Positions 1 through 6,300 of a stretch of DNA of 12,424 nt are shown piece after piece; position 1 is the stretch's first letter, and every line of letters begins with the position of its first letter. The position numbers and the translations under genes were made by a program. Source of the stretch: JBOHRE01 sp050732635. Lineage in GTDB: Bacteria > Gemmatimonadota > Gemmatimonadetes > Longimicrobiales > RSA9. The DNA lies in NCBI GenBank assembly GCA_050732635.1, contig JBOHRE010000090.1, forward strand, positions 1 through 12,424, read 5' to 3'. The notes below the pieces were generated by a model that was given only the letters and a program-made list of their open reading frames with translations, was not told where the DNA came from and ran no database searches.

Positions 1-1313
1 TACATGTACCGCTGGCGACCTCTGAAGCGCACGCGGCCCTTCTTCATGAAGCCTTCGTACTGCCGCAGCAGCAGGTGCTGTTGCATCTGCTGCACGGTGT
101 CGAGCGCGACACCGACGACGATCAGCAGCGAAGTGCCGCCGAAGAAGAACGCCTGGATGTCGAACCAGTCGAAGATCAGGAACGGCAGCAGCGCGATCGC
201 GGCCAGGTACAGCGAGCCGGGCACGGTGATGCGGCTCAGGACCTGGTCGATGTACTCGGCGGTGCGCGCGCCCGGCTTCACGCCAGGCACGAATGCGCCC
301 TGTTTCTTCAGGTTCTCGGCCAGGTCGACCGGATTGAAGATGATCGCCGTGTAGAAGTAGCTGAAGAAGACGATCAGCACGGTGTAGCTGAAATAGTAGA
401 TCCAGTTGCCGGGCGCGAAGGTCTGCGACAGCTCCTGCAGGAACGGCACACTGCTGAACGCGGCGATCGTACCGGGCACGATGATGATCGACTGCGCAAA
501 GATGATCGGCATGACGCCCGCCGAGTTGATGCGCAGCGGGATGAAGCTCTTCTGGCCCTCGCGGATGCGGCCGCGTCCCATCACCTTGCGCGGGATCTGC
601 ACGGGGATCTTGCGCGCGGCCATTGTCATGGCGACGACGCCGGCAACCACGGCGACCATGACCGCGATCAGCACGATCAGCTTGACCGGCCCGATGATGC
701 CGGCAGTGACCTGCTCCCAGGTCAGCACGACGGCGCCCGGGAAACCCTGGATGATCGAGAAGAAGATCAACAGCGACGCGCCGTTGCCCACGCCACGATC
801 GGTGATCTGCTCGCCCAGCCACATCACGAAGATCGCGCCCGTCGTCAGGATCAGCGACGTCGTCAGGATGAATCCTAGCCCGGGCGCGAGCACGGACTCG
901 CCGAGATTCTGCAGGAACACCGCGTAGCCATAGCCCTGGCCGAAGGCGAGCGCGACCGTCGCATAGCGCGTCCACTGCGTCAGCTTCTTGCGCCCGTCCT
1001 CGCCCTCCTTCTGCATCTTCTCGATGGTCGGGAAGACGGCGGCCAGCAGCTGAAACATGATGCTGGCGGAGATGTAGGGCATGATCCCCAGCGCGAACAC
1101 TGTCGCCCGCTGCAAGGCGCCACCCACGAACATGTCGTAGACGCCCAGCAGCGTGTTCTGGAGCGCGCCGAACTGCTGCTCGAGCACCGCCACATCCAGC
1201 GACGGCACCGTGATGTGCGCGCCGACCCGGTAGATCAGCAGCGCCATGAGCGTGAAGAGGATCTTGGACTTCAGCTCCGGGATCCGAAACAGATTCGGGA
1301 TCGGATTGGCCAT
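1..1313 (-). CDS. secY: Preprotein translocase channel subunit SecY (3' end cut by window edge)
   Basis: SecY is the pore-forming subunit of the SecYEG translocon, which moves unfolded proteins across or into the inner membrane. I translated the frame from the ATG at 1313: 437 codons are visible, ending in ...RQRYM, followed by the two bases TA at the window edge. The missing base could make a stop or Tyr; as family members are about 420-445 residues long, a stop is likely. I estimate ten hydrophobic segments, near residues 17-34, 70-90, 115-134, 148-168, 178-198, 209-232, 267-288, 305-326, 364-384 and 389-409. Family hallmarks are LGIMPYISASIMFQLL (75-90), ITDRGVGNG (170-178), PLRINSAGVMPIIFA (259-273) and NPVDLAENLKKQGAFVPG (327-344). 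The basic loop 233-262 is the cytosolic loop that contacts ribosome and SecA in known structures. The gene starts 6 nt after the rplO stop, with GGGGAGG upstream, so it belongs to the spc-type operon. Confidence 0.97.
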   Translation of the reverse strand, partial: MANPIPNLFRIPELKSKILFTLMALLIYRVGAHITVPSLDVAVLEQQFGALQNTLLGVYDMFVGGALQRATVFALGIMPYISASIMFQLLAAVFPTIEKMQKEGEDGRKKLTQWTRYATVALAFGQGYGYAVFLQNLGESVLAPGLGFILTTSLILTTGAIFVMWLGEQITDRGVGNGASLLIFFSIIQGFPGAVVLTWEQVTAGIIGPVKLIVLIAVMVAVVAGVVAMTMAARKIPVQIPRKVMGRGRIREGQKSFIPLRINSAGVMPIIFAQSIIIVPGTIAAFSSVPFLQELSQTFAPGNWIYYFSYTVLIVFFSYFYTAIIFNPVDLAENLKKQGAFVPGVKPGARTAEYIDQVLSRITVPGSLYLAAIALLPFLIFDWFDIQAFFFGGTSLLIVVGVALDTVQQMQQHLLLRQYEGFMKKGRVRFRGRQRYM

Positions 1314-1319
1314 GGTGAC

Positions 1320-1928
1320 TCAGGCCTCCCCGCCTGCCGACGTCTTCCGCGACGCGCGCTTGCGCTTCGCCGGCGCCGCCGCAGGCCGTTCCCCCGCCCC
1401 CGCGCCCGCCTCATCCGTCGTCCCTGTCGTCGGGTCGGAGCTGGCCCCAGGCCGTTCCCCCGCGCCCGCCCCCGCCCCCGCGCGCGCCTCGATCACCTCC
1501 ACGGTCCCGCCAGCGGCCTCGATCTTCTGGCGCGCGGACTTCGTGAACGCGTGGGCACGCAGGGTGAGCTTCCGGGCGACGTCGCCATCTCCCAGGATCT
1601 TGACCAGCCGGCCGCGACGCACGAGCCGGTGGCCGGCGAGCTCGGCGGGACCAATGGTGTCGGCCTCGAGGCGCTCGAGCTCACGCAGGTTGACGGTCTC
1701 GTACTCGGTGCGGAACGGCTTGTTGTTGAAGCCGCGCTTGGGCAGGCGCCGCTGCAGCGGCATCTGGCCGCCCTCGAACCAGGCGGGCGTGCCGTGATGG
1801 CCAGTGCGCGCCTTCTGCCCCTTGTGGCCCCTGCCCGACGTCTTGCCGGTGCCGCTGCCCGGCCCACGGCCGAGCCGCTTCTTCGAGTGCGTCGCGCCAT
1901 CGGGCGCGCGCAGCTTGCTCAGGTCCAT
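1320..1928 (-). CDS. rplO: 50S ribosomal protein L15 with a long repetitive C-terminal tail
   Basis: L15 is a 50S assembly protein that binds 23S rRNA and stabilises the large subunit core. The N-terminal Gly/Arg/Lys-rich extension is typical: GRGPGSGTGKTSGRGHKGQ at about 20-38, followed by WFEGGQMPLQRRLPKRGF (50-67). The folded C-terminal domain ends near residue 147 (GTVEVIEA). The family is usually about 145-150 residues; this protein has 202. The extra 55 residues are low complexity: two copies of AGAGAGERP (152-160 and 174-182) separated by an acidic/Thr stretch, then a basic end with KRKRASRK. The tail is encoded by C/G repeat DNA shared with the rpsC-rplP spacer. The ATG at 1928 directly follows the rpmD TAG with no spacer, and GGAGGCGAGG inside rpmD serves as ribosome binding site. 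Identity is certain; the role of the tail is unknown. Confidence 0.97.
   Translation of the reverse strand: MDLSKLRAPDGATHSKKRLGRGPGSGTGKTSGRGHKGQKARTGHHGTPAWFEGGQMPLQRRLPKRGFNNKPFRTEYETVNLRELERLEADTIGPAELAGHRLVRRGRLVKILGDGDVARKLTLRAHAFTKSARQKIEAAGGTVEVIEARAGAGAGAGERPGASSDPTTGTTDEAGAGAGERPAAAPAKRKRASRKTSAGGEA
1382..1479. repeat. C/G-rich direct repeats inside rplO encoding the L15 tail
   Basis: A 16-nt word, caggccgttcccccgc on the plus strand, occurs at 1382-1397 and again at 1448-1463. The 66-nt offset (22 codons) keeps the reading frame and gives the two AGAGAGERP copies. Positions 1388-1410 match 6754-6776 in the rpsC-rplP spacer over 23 nt. On the coding strand, 1457-1479 has four G-runs of 5, 5, 3 and 5 with loops of 1, 1 and 3 nt, a classic G-quadruplex pattern. 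Whether it folds is not shown by sequence. Confidence 0.8.
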
Positions 1929-2144
1929 CTACGCCTCGCCTCCGTCCAGCTCCTCGACGTCCACGAGGTGCTGGACCTGGAAGATCATGCCGCGAATGTC
2001 GGGCGCGTCATAATGCTCGACGCTGTGGTTGGGACTCTTCAGCCCGAGCGCCTTCAGCGTGGCGCGGTGCTTGTTCGGCCTGCCGATCCCGCTCCGCACC
2101 TGCGTGATGCGCAGCCGCTTCGACGCCGCCTTCTTCTTAGCCAC
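1929..2144 (-). CDS. rpmD: 50S ribosomal protein L30
   Basis: L30 is a small 50S protein that binds 23S rRNA on the outer face of the large subunit. The 71-residue product has the family core RLRITQVRSGIGRPNKHRAT (10-29), ALGLKSPNHSVEH (32-44), and an ending that binds rRNA (DIRGMIFQVQHLVDV). Bacterial L30 is usually about 60 residues; the excess is an Ala/Lys N-terminus and a short acidic C-terminus. The start is a GTG at 2144, since no ATG is available upstream of MAKKKAASKR. The start overlaps the end of rpsE by 8 nt and sits behind GGGGGTGG, which argues for translation coupled to S5. Confidence 0.96.
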   Translation of the reverse strand: MAKKKAASKRLRITQVRSGIGRPNKHRATLKALGLKSPNHSVEHYDAPDIRGMIFQVQHLVDVEELDGGEA

Positions 2145-2664
2145 GGACCACCCCCAGCTCCTCGATCGTGATGCCCCGCTCCCGCGCCGCGACCTCCGGT
2201 GAGACCAGGTGGGTCAGCGCGTCCAGCGTGGCCCGCGCGACGTTGATCGGGTTGTTCGAGCCCAGACTCTTCGTCAGCACGTCCGTGACGCCAGCCGCCT
2301 CGAGCACGGCGCGCACCGGGCCACCGGCGATCACGCCGGTGCCGGGGTGTGCCGGCTTCAGCAGCACGCGCGCCGCACCCTGGCGCCCCACGATCTCGTG
2401 CGGGATCGTGCCCTTGGTCAGCGGCACGGTGATCATCTGCCGACGGCCATGGTCGAGGCCCTTGCGGATCGCCTCCGCCACCTCGTTCGCCTTGCCGAGC
2501 GCAATCGCGATCCGCCCGTTCTTGTCGCCGACCGCGACCAGCGCCGTGAACGAGAAGCGTCGGCCACCCTTCACGACCTTGGCGACGCGGTTCACGAAGA
2601 TCACGTTCTCGACCAGATCGCTCTCCTGCCGGCCGCGTCGCGGGCCCCGATTGTCCTTTGCCAT
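2137..2664 (-). CDS. rpsE: 30S ribosomal protein S5
   Basis: S5 sits at the mRNA entry side of the 30S subunit, contacts S4 and S8, and influences decoding accuracy and mRNA unwinding. The 175-residue product has the N-terminal double-stranded-RNA-binding-like domain with VVKGGRRFSFTALVAVGD (30-47) and ALGKANEVAEAIRKG (55-69). The C-terminal domain carries GTGVIAGGPVRAVLEAAG (108-125) and KSLGSNNPINVARAT (132-146), the latter close to invariant in the family. The ATG at 2664 was chosen because GGAGAG lies just upstream and the rplR stop TAG is embedded in that motif (TAGGAGAGTC, 7 nt after the stop). An in-frame extension to 2703 would overlap rplR and adds no conserved sequence. Confidence 0.97.
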   Translation of the reverse strand: MAKDNRGPRRGRQESDLVENVIFVNRVAKVVKGGRRFSFTALVAVGDKNGRIAIALGKANEVAEAIRKGLDHGRRQMITVPLTKGTIPHEIVGRQGAARVLLKPAHPGTGVIAGGPVRAVLEAAGVTDVLTKSLGSNNPINVARATLDALTHLVSPEVAARERGITIEELGVVRG

Positions 2665-2671
2665 GACTCTC

Positions 2672-3055
2672 CTAGAACTCCAATCCGCCCTCGCGAGCGC
2701 CATCGGCGAATGCCGCTACACGCCCATGATAGATGTAGCCGCCTCGATCGAAGACGACGCGCGTGATGCCCTTTGCCTTCGCGCGCTCCGCCAGCAGCTT
2801 GCCCGCGGCGCGGCTGCGCTCCCGCTTCGTCCCCCCGCCGTCGCCCTCCTCGCCTGCCTTCACCGCGTCGGCCAGCGACGTGACACCGAGCAGCACCTGG
2901 CCCGCAACATCATCGATGACCTGCCCCTGGATGTGCTTGCTCGAGCGGTGCACCACCAGCCGCGGACGCTCGGCCGTGCCGAACACCTTCTTCCGCACTC
3001 GCCGGTGCCGCCGCAGCCGTCTGCCCTCGCGCGCCTTCGTCTTGCTCGTCGCCAT
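2672..3055 (-). CDS. rplR: 50S ribosomal protein L18
   Basis: L18 binds 5S rRNA and, with L5, docks it into the central protuberance of the 50S subunit. The 127-residue product starts with a very basic tail (MATSKTKAREGRRLRRHRRV), then the core ERPRLVVHRSSKHIQGQVID (29-48) and the ending GITRVVFDRGGYIYHGRVAAFADGAREGGLEF, whose DRGGYIYHGRV and FADGAREGGLEF segments are family hallmarks. A Gly/Glu-rich loop (EEGDGGGTKRER, 69-80) lies where L18 families vary in length. The ATG at 3055 follows a 71-nt spacer with a heptamer repeat; only a weak GGATAGAGA lies upstream. An overlapping out-of-frame ATG in the repeat could capture ribosomes, so initiation here may be less efficient than elsewhere in the operon (inference). 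Confidence 0.97.
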   Translation of the reverse strand: MATSKTKAREGRRLRRHRRVRKKVFGTAERPRLVVHRSSKHIQGQVIDDVAGQVLLGVTSLADAVKAGEEGDGGGTKRERSRAAGKLLAERAKAKGITRVVFDRGGYIYHGRVAAFADGAREGGLEF

Positions 3056-3079
3056 CGGTCTCTATCCGTGCCGTTGCTC

Positions 3080-3114
3080 ACCATCAACCATCAACCATCA
3101 ACCGCCAACCATCG
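3080..3114. repeat. Heptamer tandem repeat in the rplF-rplR spacer
   Basis: Five 7-nt units on the plus strand: ACCATCA three times, then ACCGCCA and ACCATCG. They fill half of the 71-nt spacer between the rplF stop (3127) and the rplR start (3055). No terminator-like stem with a T-tract is present. The same unit recurs in the spacers at 9061, 10074 and 10840. Confidence 0.9.
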
Positions 3115-3126
3115 GCCGCCGTTCCG

Positions 3127-3666
3127 CTACTTCGCGCCCGTCTTACCCGCCTTGCGTCGGACCTGCTCGCCCTGGTAACGGATGCCCTTGCCCTTGTAGG
3201 GCTCCGGTGGCCGCACCTCGCGGATCTCTGCCGCGACCTGGCCGACTTTCTGCTTGTCGATGCCTTCGATCACGACCTGCGTCGGCGCCGGCGCGCTCAG
3301 CGTGATCCCCTCCGGCTCGGGATACGTGACCTGATGCGAGTAGCCGACGCTCAACACGAGGTTCTTGCCCTTCTTCTCCGCGCGGTAGCCGACGCCGATC
3401 AGCTCGAGCTGTTTCTTGAACCCGTTCGTCACTCCGTGCACCATGTTCGCCAGCAACGCCCGCGTCAGGCCGTGCAGTGCGCGCTGCTCGTGCGTCTCCG
3501 AGCCGCGCTCGACGAGCAGTGTGCCATCCTCCTGACGGATCGTCAGCTCGGGCCGGAAGCTCCGCGTCAACTCGCCCTTCGGCCCCTTCACCCGTACCGT
3601 GGACCCGTCGATCGTGATCTCGACGTTCTTCGGGATCGGTACCGGCTTCTTTCCGACTCGCGACAT
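3127..3666 (-). CDS. rplF: 50S ribosomal protein L6
   Basis: L6 lies near the factor-binding site at the base of the stalk, contacting the sarcin-ricin region of 23S rRNA. The 179 residues have the normal length and the duplicated fold: an N-terminal repeat with MSRVGKKPVPIPKNV and VKGPKGELTR (26-35), and a C-terminal repeat with LIGVGYRAEKKGKNLVLSVGYSH (89-111, read in pieces). The signature PEPYKGKGIRY is at 154-164. The ATG at 3666 is preceded by TAGGAGAG, in which TAG is the rpsH stop; the spacer is 12 nt. Confidence 0.98.
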   Translation of the reverse strand: MSRVGKKPVPIPKNVEITIDGSTVRVKGPKGELTRSFRPELTIRQEDGTLLVERGSETHEQRALHGLTRALLANMVHGVTNGFKKQLELIGVGYRAEKKGKNLVLSVGYSHQVTYPEPEGITLSAPAPTQVVIEGIDKQKVGQVAAEIREVRPPEPYKGKGIRYQGEQVRRKAGKTGAK

Positions 3667-3678
3667 TGTGGTTCTCTC

Positions 3679-4071
3679 CTACCAGACCAGCGCCAGCACT
3701 TCGCCACCGACGTTGCGCGCGCGCGCCTCGCGGTCGGTCATCAGCCCCTGCGACGTCGACACGATCGCCAGGCCGAGCCCGTTCCGCACGCGCGGCAGCT
3801 CACCCGCTCCGGCGTAGGCGCGGCGGCCCGGCCGCGACACTCGCTTCAGGTCGCGAATCACCGGCCGCTGATCGTAGTACTTCAGGTACAGCCGTAGAAT
3901 TCCGTGCCGCCCGTCATCCAGGACCTTGTAGTCGTGGATGAAATGCGACTCCTTCAGGATCCGCGCGATTTCCGTCTTGAGCTTCGACACCGGCATGTCC
4001 ACGCGCTTGAGTCCGGCACGTCCTGCGTTCCGGATCCGCGACAGCATGTCGGCGATCGGGTCGGTCATCAT
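3679..4071 (-). CDS. rpsH: 30S ribosomal protein S8
   Basis: S8 is a primary 16S rRNA binder that organises the central domain of the 30S subunit. In E. coli it is also the feedback repressor of the spc operon, acting at the rplE region. The 130 residues start MTDPIADMLSRIRNA and end with the conserved RNA-binding segment GLAIVSTSQGLMTDREA (100-116) and NVGGEVLALVW. Two adjacent ATG codons (4071 and 4068) exist. I list the first, with GGAG about 9 nt upstream; the second would give the usual MTDPI start and cannot be excluded. A 118-nt structured spacer lies upstream, a position where autoregulation by S8 would be plausible but is not shown. Confidence 0.97.
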   Translation of the reverse strand: MMTDPIADMLSRIRNAGRAGLKRVDMPVSKLKTEIARILKESHFIHDYKVLDDGRHGILRLYLKYYDQRPVIRDLKRVSRPGRRAYAGAGELPRVRNGLGLAIVSTSQGLMTDREARARNVGGEVLALVW

Positions 4072-4189
4072 GAACTTCGTCTCCTATAGTATCCGGCACG
4101 TCTCCGGACTTGTAGGAAGTGGATTGGATCGTCCGCCGTCCCGCGTCCTCCGCGGTTCGCGACGGCTGACGCTCGACGGTCGACGTCGT
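4072..4189 (-). other. rpsN-rpsH spacer with possible hairpin
   Basis: This 118-nt gap is the second largest in the operon and has no heptamer repeat. Plus-strand 4158-4166 (CGCGACGGC) can pair with 4135-4140 plus 4143-4145, leaving a 2-nt bulge and a 12-nt loop. GTC/GAC-rich words continue to 4189. No T-tract follows, so it does not look like an intrinsic terminator. A regulatory leader or a processing site are possibilities only. Confidence 0.4.
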
Positions 4190-4375
4190 TTACCAGCTCG
4201 CCTTGCGCACGCCCGGGATCTCGCCCTTCAGCGCCAGCTCGCGGAAGCAGATCCGGCACAGCGTGAAGCGCCGCAGGAACGCGCGCGGCCGACCGCACCG
4301 CTCGCAGCGGTTCTTCTTCCGGACCTCGAACTTCGGCTTGCGCCGACTCTTCTCGATCAGAGCTTTCTTCGCCAT
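4190..4375 (-). CDS. rpsN: 30S ribosomal protein S14, zinc-binding short type
   Basis: S14 binds the 3' major domain (head) of 16S rRNA. This is the 61-residue zinc form (sometimes called rpsZ or type Z): MAKKALIEKSRRKPKFEVRK followed by C24-x2-C27 and C40-x2-C43, all four ligands intact, and the ending LALKGEIPGVRKASW. The longer zinc-free S14 of enterobacteria is about 100 residues. The start at 4375 has AAGGGG a few bases upstream. An in-frame upstream start at 4411 (non-ATG) would add 12 unconserved residues and is not favoured. A 60-nt spacer without notable structure separates it from rplE. Confidence 0.97.
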   Translation of the reverse strand: MAKKALIEKSRRKPKFEVRKKNRCERCGRPRAFLRRFTLCRICFRELALKGEIPGVRKASW

Positions 4376-4435
4376 ACACCCCTTGTTCGTCGTCGCCTGC
4401 GACTCAGCCACCGAGGCCAGGTCCGGCGCACGGGC

Positions 4436-5026
4436 CTACTCCGCTGGTCCCGCGATCTCCGCGCCACCCACCAGCACCGGCGCCTCACCGCGGAACGGTA
4501 CACCGAACTCGCGCAGCAGAGCGTACGCCTCATCGTCCTTGTCCGTCGACGTCACCATCACGATGTCCATCCCGTGAACCTTCTGGACCTTGTCGTAGTC
4601 GATCTCGGGAAAGATCATCTGCTCCTTGACGCCGAGCGTGTAGTTGCCGCGCCCATCGAAGGAGCGCGACGGCAGACCCCGAAAATCGCGCAGCCGCGGG
4701 ATCGCCACGTTGATCAGGCGGTCCAGGAACTCGTACATCCGCTGGCGCCGTAGTGTCACCATCGCGCCGATCGGCATGCCCTGGCGCAGAGCGAAATTCG
4801 AGATCGCCTTCTTGGCTTTGGTGACCACCGGCCTCTGACCCGTGATCAGGCCCAGCTCCTCGACCACGGAGTCGAGCAGCTTCGGCGTCTTCGGCGCCTC
4901 GCCCAGACCCACGTTCAGCACGATCTTCTCCAGCCGTGGCACCTCGTACGGGTTGTGCCAGCCGAACTGCTGCTGCAGCTTCGGCCGCACCCGCTCCTCG
5001 TAATGAATCTGTAGTCTCGGCTTCAT
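4436..5026 (-). CDS. rplE: 50S ribosomal protein L5
   Basis: L5 carries 5S rRNA into the central protuberance and touches S13 and P-site tRNA. The product is 196 residues against a usual 178-187. Conserved blocks are PRLEKIVLNVGLGEA (30-44), PVVTKAKKAISNFALRQGMPIGAMVTLRR (66-94, in pieces), IPRLRDFRGL (109-118), GNYTLGVKEQMIFPEIDYDK (127-146) and LLREFGVPFRG, where L5 normally ends. The last 16 or so residues (EAPVLVGGAEIAGPAE) are an unusual apolar extension. The ATG at 5026 is 10 nt after the rplX stop, with only a weak GGAAAG motif. Confidence 0.98.
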   Translation of the reverse strand: MKPRLQIHYEERVRPKLQQQFGWHNPYEVPRLEKIVLNVGLGEAPKTPKLLDSVVEELGLITGQRPVVTKAKKAISNFALRQGMPIGAMVTLRRQRMYEFLDRLINVAIPRLRDFRGLPSRSFDGRGNYTLGVKEQMIFPEIDYDKVQKVHGMDIVMVTSTDKDDEAYALLREFGVPFRGEAPVLVGGAEIAGPAE

Positions 5027-5036
5027 TGGCTTTCCA

Positions 5037-5429
5037 CTACTGCGACTTCGGAATCGGGTTCCCGCTGCGCACGCCGATCCGCTCCTTCGTGCCGTCCTTG
5101 TCCATGTGGACCCGTGTCCGCGTCGGCTCGCTGGTCGCCGGATCGATCAGCATCACGTTCGATGCGTGGATCGGCTCCTCGTAACGCATGATGCCGCCTT
5201 CCGGGTTCTCCTGCGTCGGCCGCTTGTGATGCGCGCGCACGTTCACCCCCTCCACCACCACGCGGTTCTGCTCGCGCAGCACCCGCAGCACGGTGCCCTC
5301 CGTGCCCGCAAAGTTGCCGCGGATCACCTTGACGTGGTCGCCCTTGCGCACGTGCAGCTTCTGCTTGTGCTTCGGCTTCACCTCGCGCTTCGTGCGCGTG
5401 CGGCCGCCGCCCATCGGTCTGCGTGCCAT
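5037..5429 (-). CDS. rplX: 50S ribosomal protein L24
   Basis: L24 is an assembly initiator that binds the 5' region of 23S rRNA and lies next to the tunnel exit. The KOW motif is at about 30-47 (GDHVKVIRGNFAGTEGTV), followed by VEGVNVRAHHKRPTQENPEGGI (59-80, in pieces) and NVMLIDP (91-97). At 130 residues it is longer than the typical 100-110, owing to a basic N-terminal extension (MARRPMGGGRTRTKREVKPKH). The start at 5429 is well supported by an unusually complete Shine-Dalgarno at 5434-5443 and lies 1 nt after the rplN stop. A second Met at residue 6 is a weaker alternative. Confidence 0.97.
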   Translation of the reverse strand: MARRPMGGGRTRTKREVKPKHKQKLHVRKGDHVKVIRGNFAGTEGTVLRVLREQNRVVVEGVNVRAHHKRPTQENPEGGIMRYEEPIHASNVMLIDPATSEPTRTRVHMDKDGTKERIGVRSGNPIPKSQ

Positions 5430-5430
5430 G

Positions 5431-5799
5431 TCAGATCACCTCCGGCGCCAGCGACACGATCTTCATGAATCGCTTCTCGCGCAGCTCGCGTCCCACCGGT
5501 CCGAAAATGCGCGTTGCGCGCGGCTCACCGGCGTCCGTGATCATCACGGCGGCATTGTCATCGAAACGAATGTAGGAGCCGTCCTTGCGCCGGATCTCCT
5601 TCGCGGTCCGCACGACGACCGCGCGCGCGACCTCGCCCTTCTTGACTGTGCCATCGGGCAGCGCGTCCTTGACCGCGACAATGATGATGTCGCCGACCGA
5701 AGCGTAGCGCCGTCCGGAGCCGCCCAGCACGCGAATGCACTTCGCCTGCTTCGCGCCCGAGTTGTCGGCGATCCGGACCATCGACTCCTGCTGGATCAT
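5431..5799 (-). CDS. rplN: 50S ribosomal protein L14
   Basis: L14 sits on the subunit interface, binds 23S rRNA and forms bridges with 16S rRNA; the silencing factor RsfS binds to it in known systems. The 122 residues are exactly the canonical length: MIQQESMVRIADNSGAKQ (1-18), CIRVLGGSGRRYASVGDIII (21-40), VKKGEVARAVVVRTAKE (52-68), FDDNAAVMI (79-87) and the end KRFMKIVSLAPEVI. The start at 5799 is 7 nt after the rpsQ stop, and the TGAGG of that stop supplies the GAGG ribosome binding core. Longer in-frame starts upstream overlap rpsQ and are not conserved. Confidence 0.98.
   Translation of the reverse strand: MIQQESMVRIADNSGAKQAKCIRVLGGSGRRYASVGDIIIVAVKDALPDGTVKKGEVARAVVVRTAKEIRRKDGSYIRFDDNAAVMITDAGEPRATRIFGPVGRELREKRFMKIVSLAPEVI
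5434..5443 (-). promoter_or_regulatory. Ten-base Shine-Dalgarno for rplX
   Basis: The coding strand reads GGAGGTGATC here, 4 nt before the rplX ATG. The plus strand reads GATCACCTCC, which is the usual 3' end of bacterial 16S rRNA, so pairing would be complete over ten bases. It overlaps the last codons of rplN, and the rplN TGA falls between it and the ATG, favouring reinitiation. Confidence 0.85.
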
Positions 5800-5806
5800 C
5801 GCCGCC

Positions 5807-6085
5807 TCACTTCGCGCGCTCGAGAATCTCGAGCAGCCGCCAGCGCTTCGTCTTCGACAGGGGCCGCGTCTCAGCGATGCGGACCAGATCACCCGCACGC
5901 GCCGCATTCTCCTCATCGTGCGCGTGCAGCTTCTTGGTCCGCACGATCTGCTTGCCATAGACCGGGTGCGTCACGCGCCGCTCGATTACGACCACGACCG
6001 TCTTGTTCATCTTGTCGCTGACCACGCGACCGACACGGACCTTGCGACGTCCGCGCTCCTGGGTCTGCTCCATCGGCTCCGCCAT
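5807..6085 (-). CDS. rpsQ: 30S ribosomal protein S17
   Basis: S17 is an OB-fold primary binder of the 5' domain of 16S rRNA. The core begins VRVGRVVSDKMNKTVVVVIE (17-36), continues HPVYGKQIVRTKKLHAHDE (40-58) and closes with the signature GDLVRIAETRPLSKTKRW (65-82). With the start at 6085 the product is 92 residues. The start is ambiguous: a GTG at 6097 overlaps the rpmC stop and has GGAGAGG at good distance, adding MIRD. ATG 6085 has only a weak motif nearby, and ATG 6073 gives MEQTQE behind GGCGGAG. All give the same functional core. Confidence 0.93.
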   Translation of the reverse strand: MAEPMEQTQERGRRKVRVGRVVSDKMNKTVVVVIERRVTHPVYGKQIVRTKKLHAHDEENAARAGDLVRIAETRPLSKTKRWRLLEILERAK

Positions 6086-6093
6086 GTCCCGTA

Positions 6094-6300
6094 TCACGCC
6101 CTCTCCACCTTTGCCAGCTCGCGCTCGCGCAGGATCGTCTTCAGCCGCGCCACGTCGCGGCGCAGGTCGCGTAGCAGCGCCGGATTCTCCAGCTGCTGGG
6201 TCGCGCTGCGGAAGCGCAGCCGGAACAGCTCTTCCTGGATCTGCTCGGCACGCTCGCGGATCTCCGCGTCCGTCATGTCACGAATCTCGGCCGGCGTCAT
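6094..6300 (-). CDS. rpmC: 50S ribosomal protein L29
   Basis: L29 is a helical hairpin protein next to L23 at the tunnel exit, part of the docking area for trigger factor and SRP. The 68-residue product MTPAEIRDMTDAEIRERAEQ continues with ELFRLRFRSATQQLENPALL (24-43) and a second helix RDLRRDVARLKTILRERE, all typical. The ATG at 6300 overlaps the rplP TGA as ATGA, and GGAGGTGG lies 4-5 nt upstream. Upstream in-frame starts inside rplP were set aside because this start gives the family length exactly. Confidence 0.97.
   Translation of the reverse strand: MTPAEIRDMTDAEIRERAEQIQEELFRLRFRSATQQLENPALLRDLRRDVARLKTILRERELAKVERA

Noticed and set aside
75..878. Long plus-strand open frame over secY
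   Set aside because: Composition is Asp/His/Arg-rich antisense of a GC-rich gene; the minus strand here encodes unmistakable SecY.
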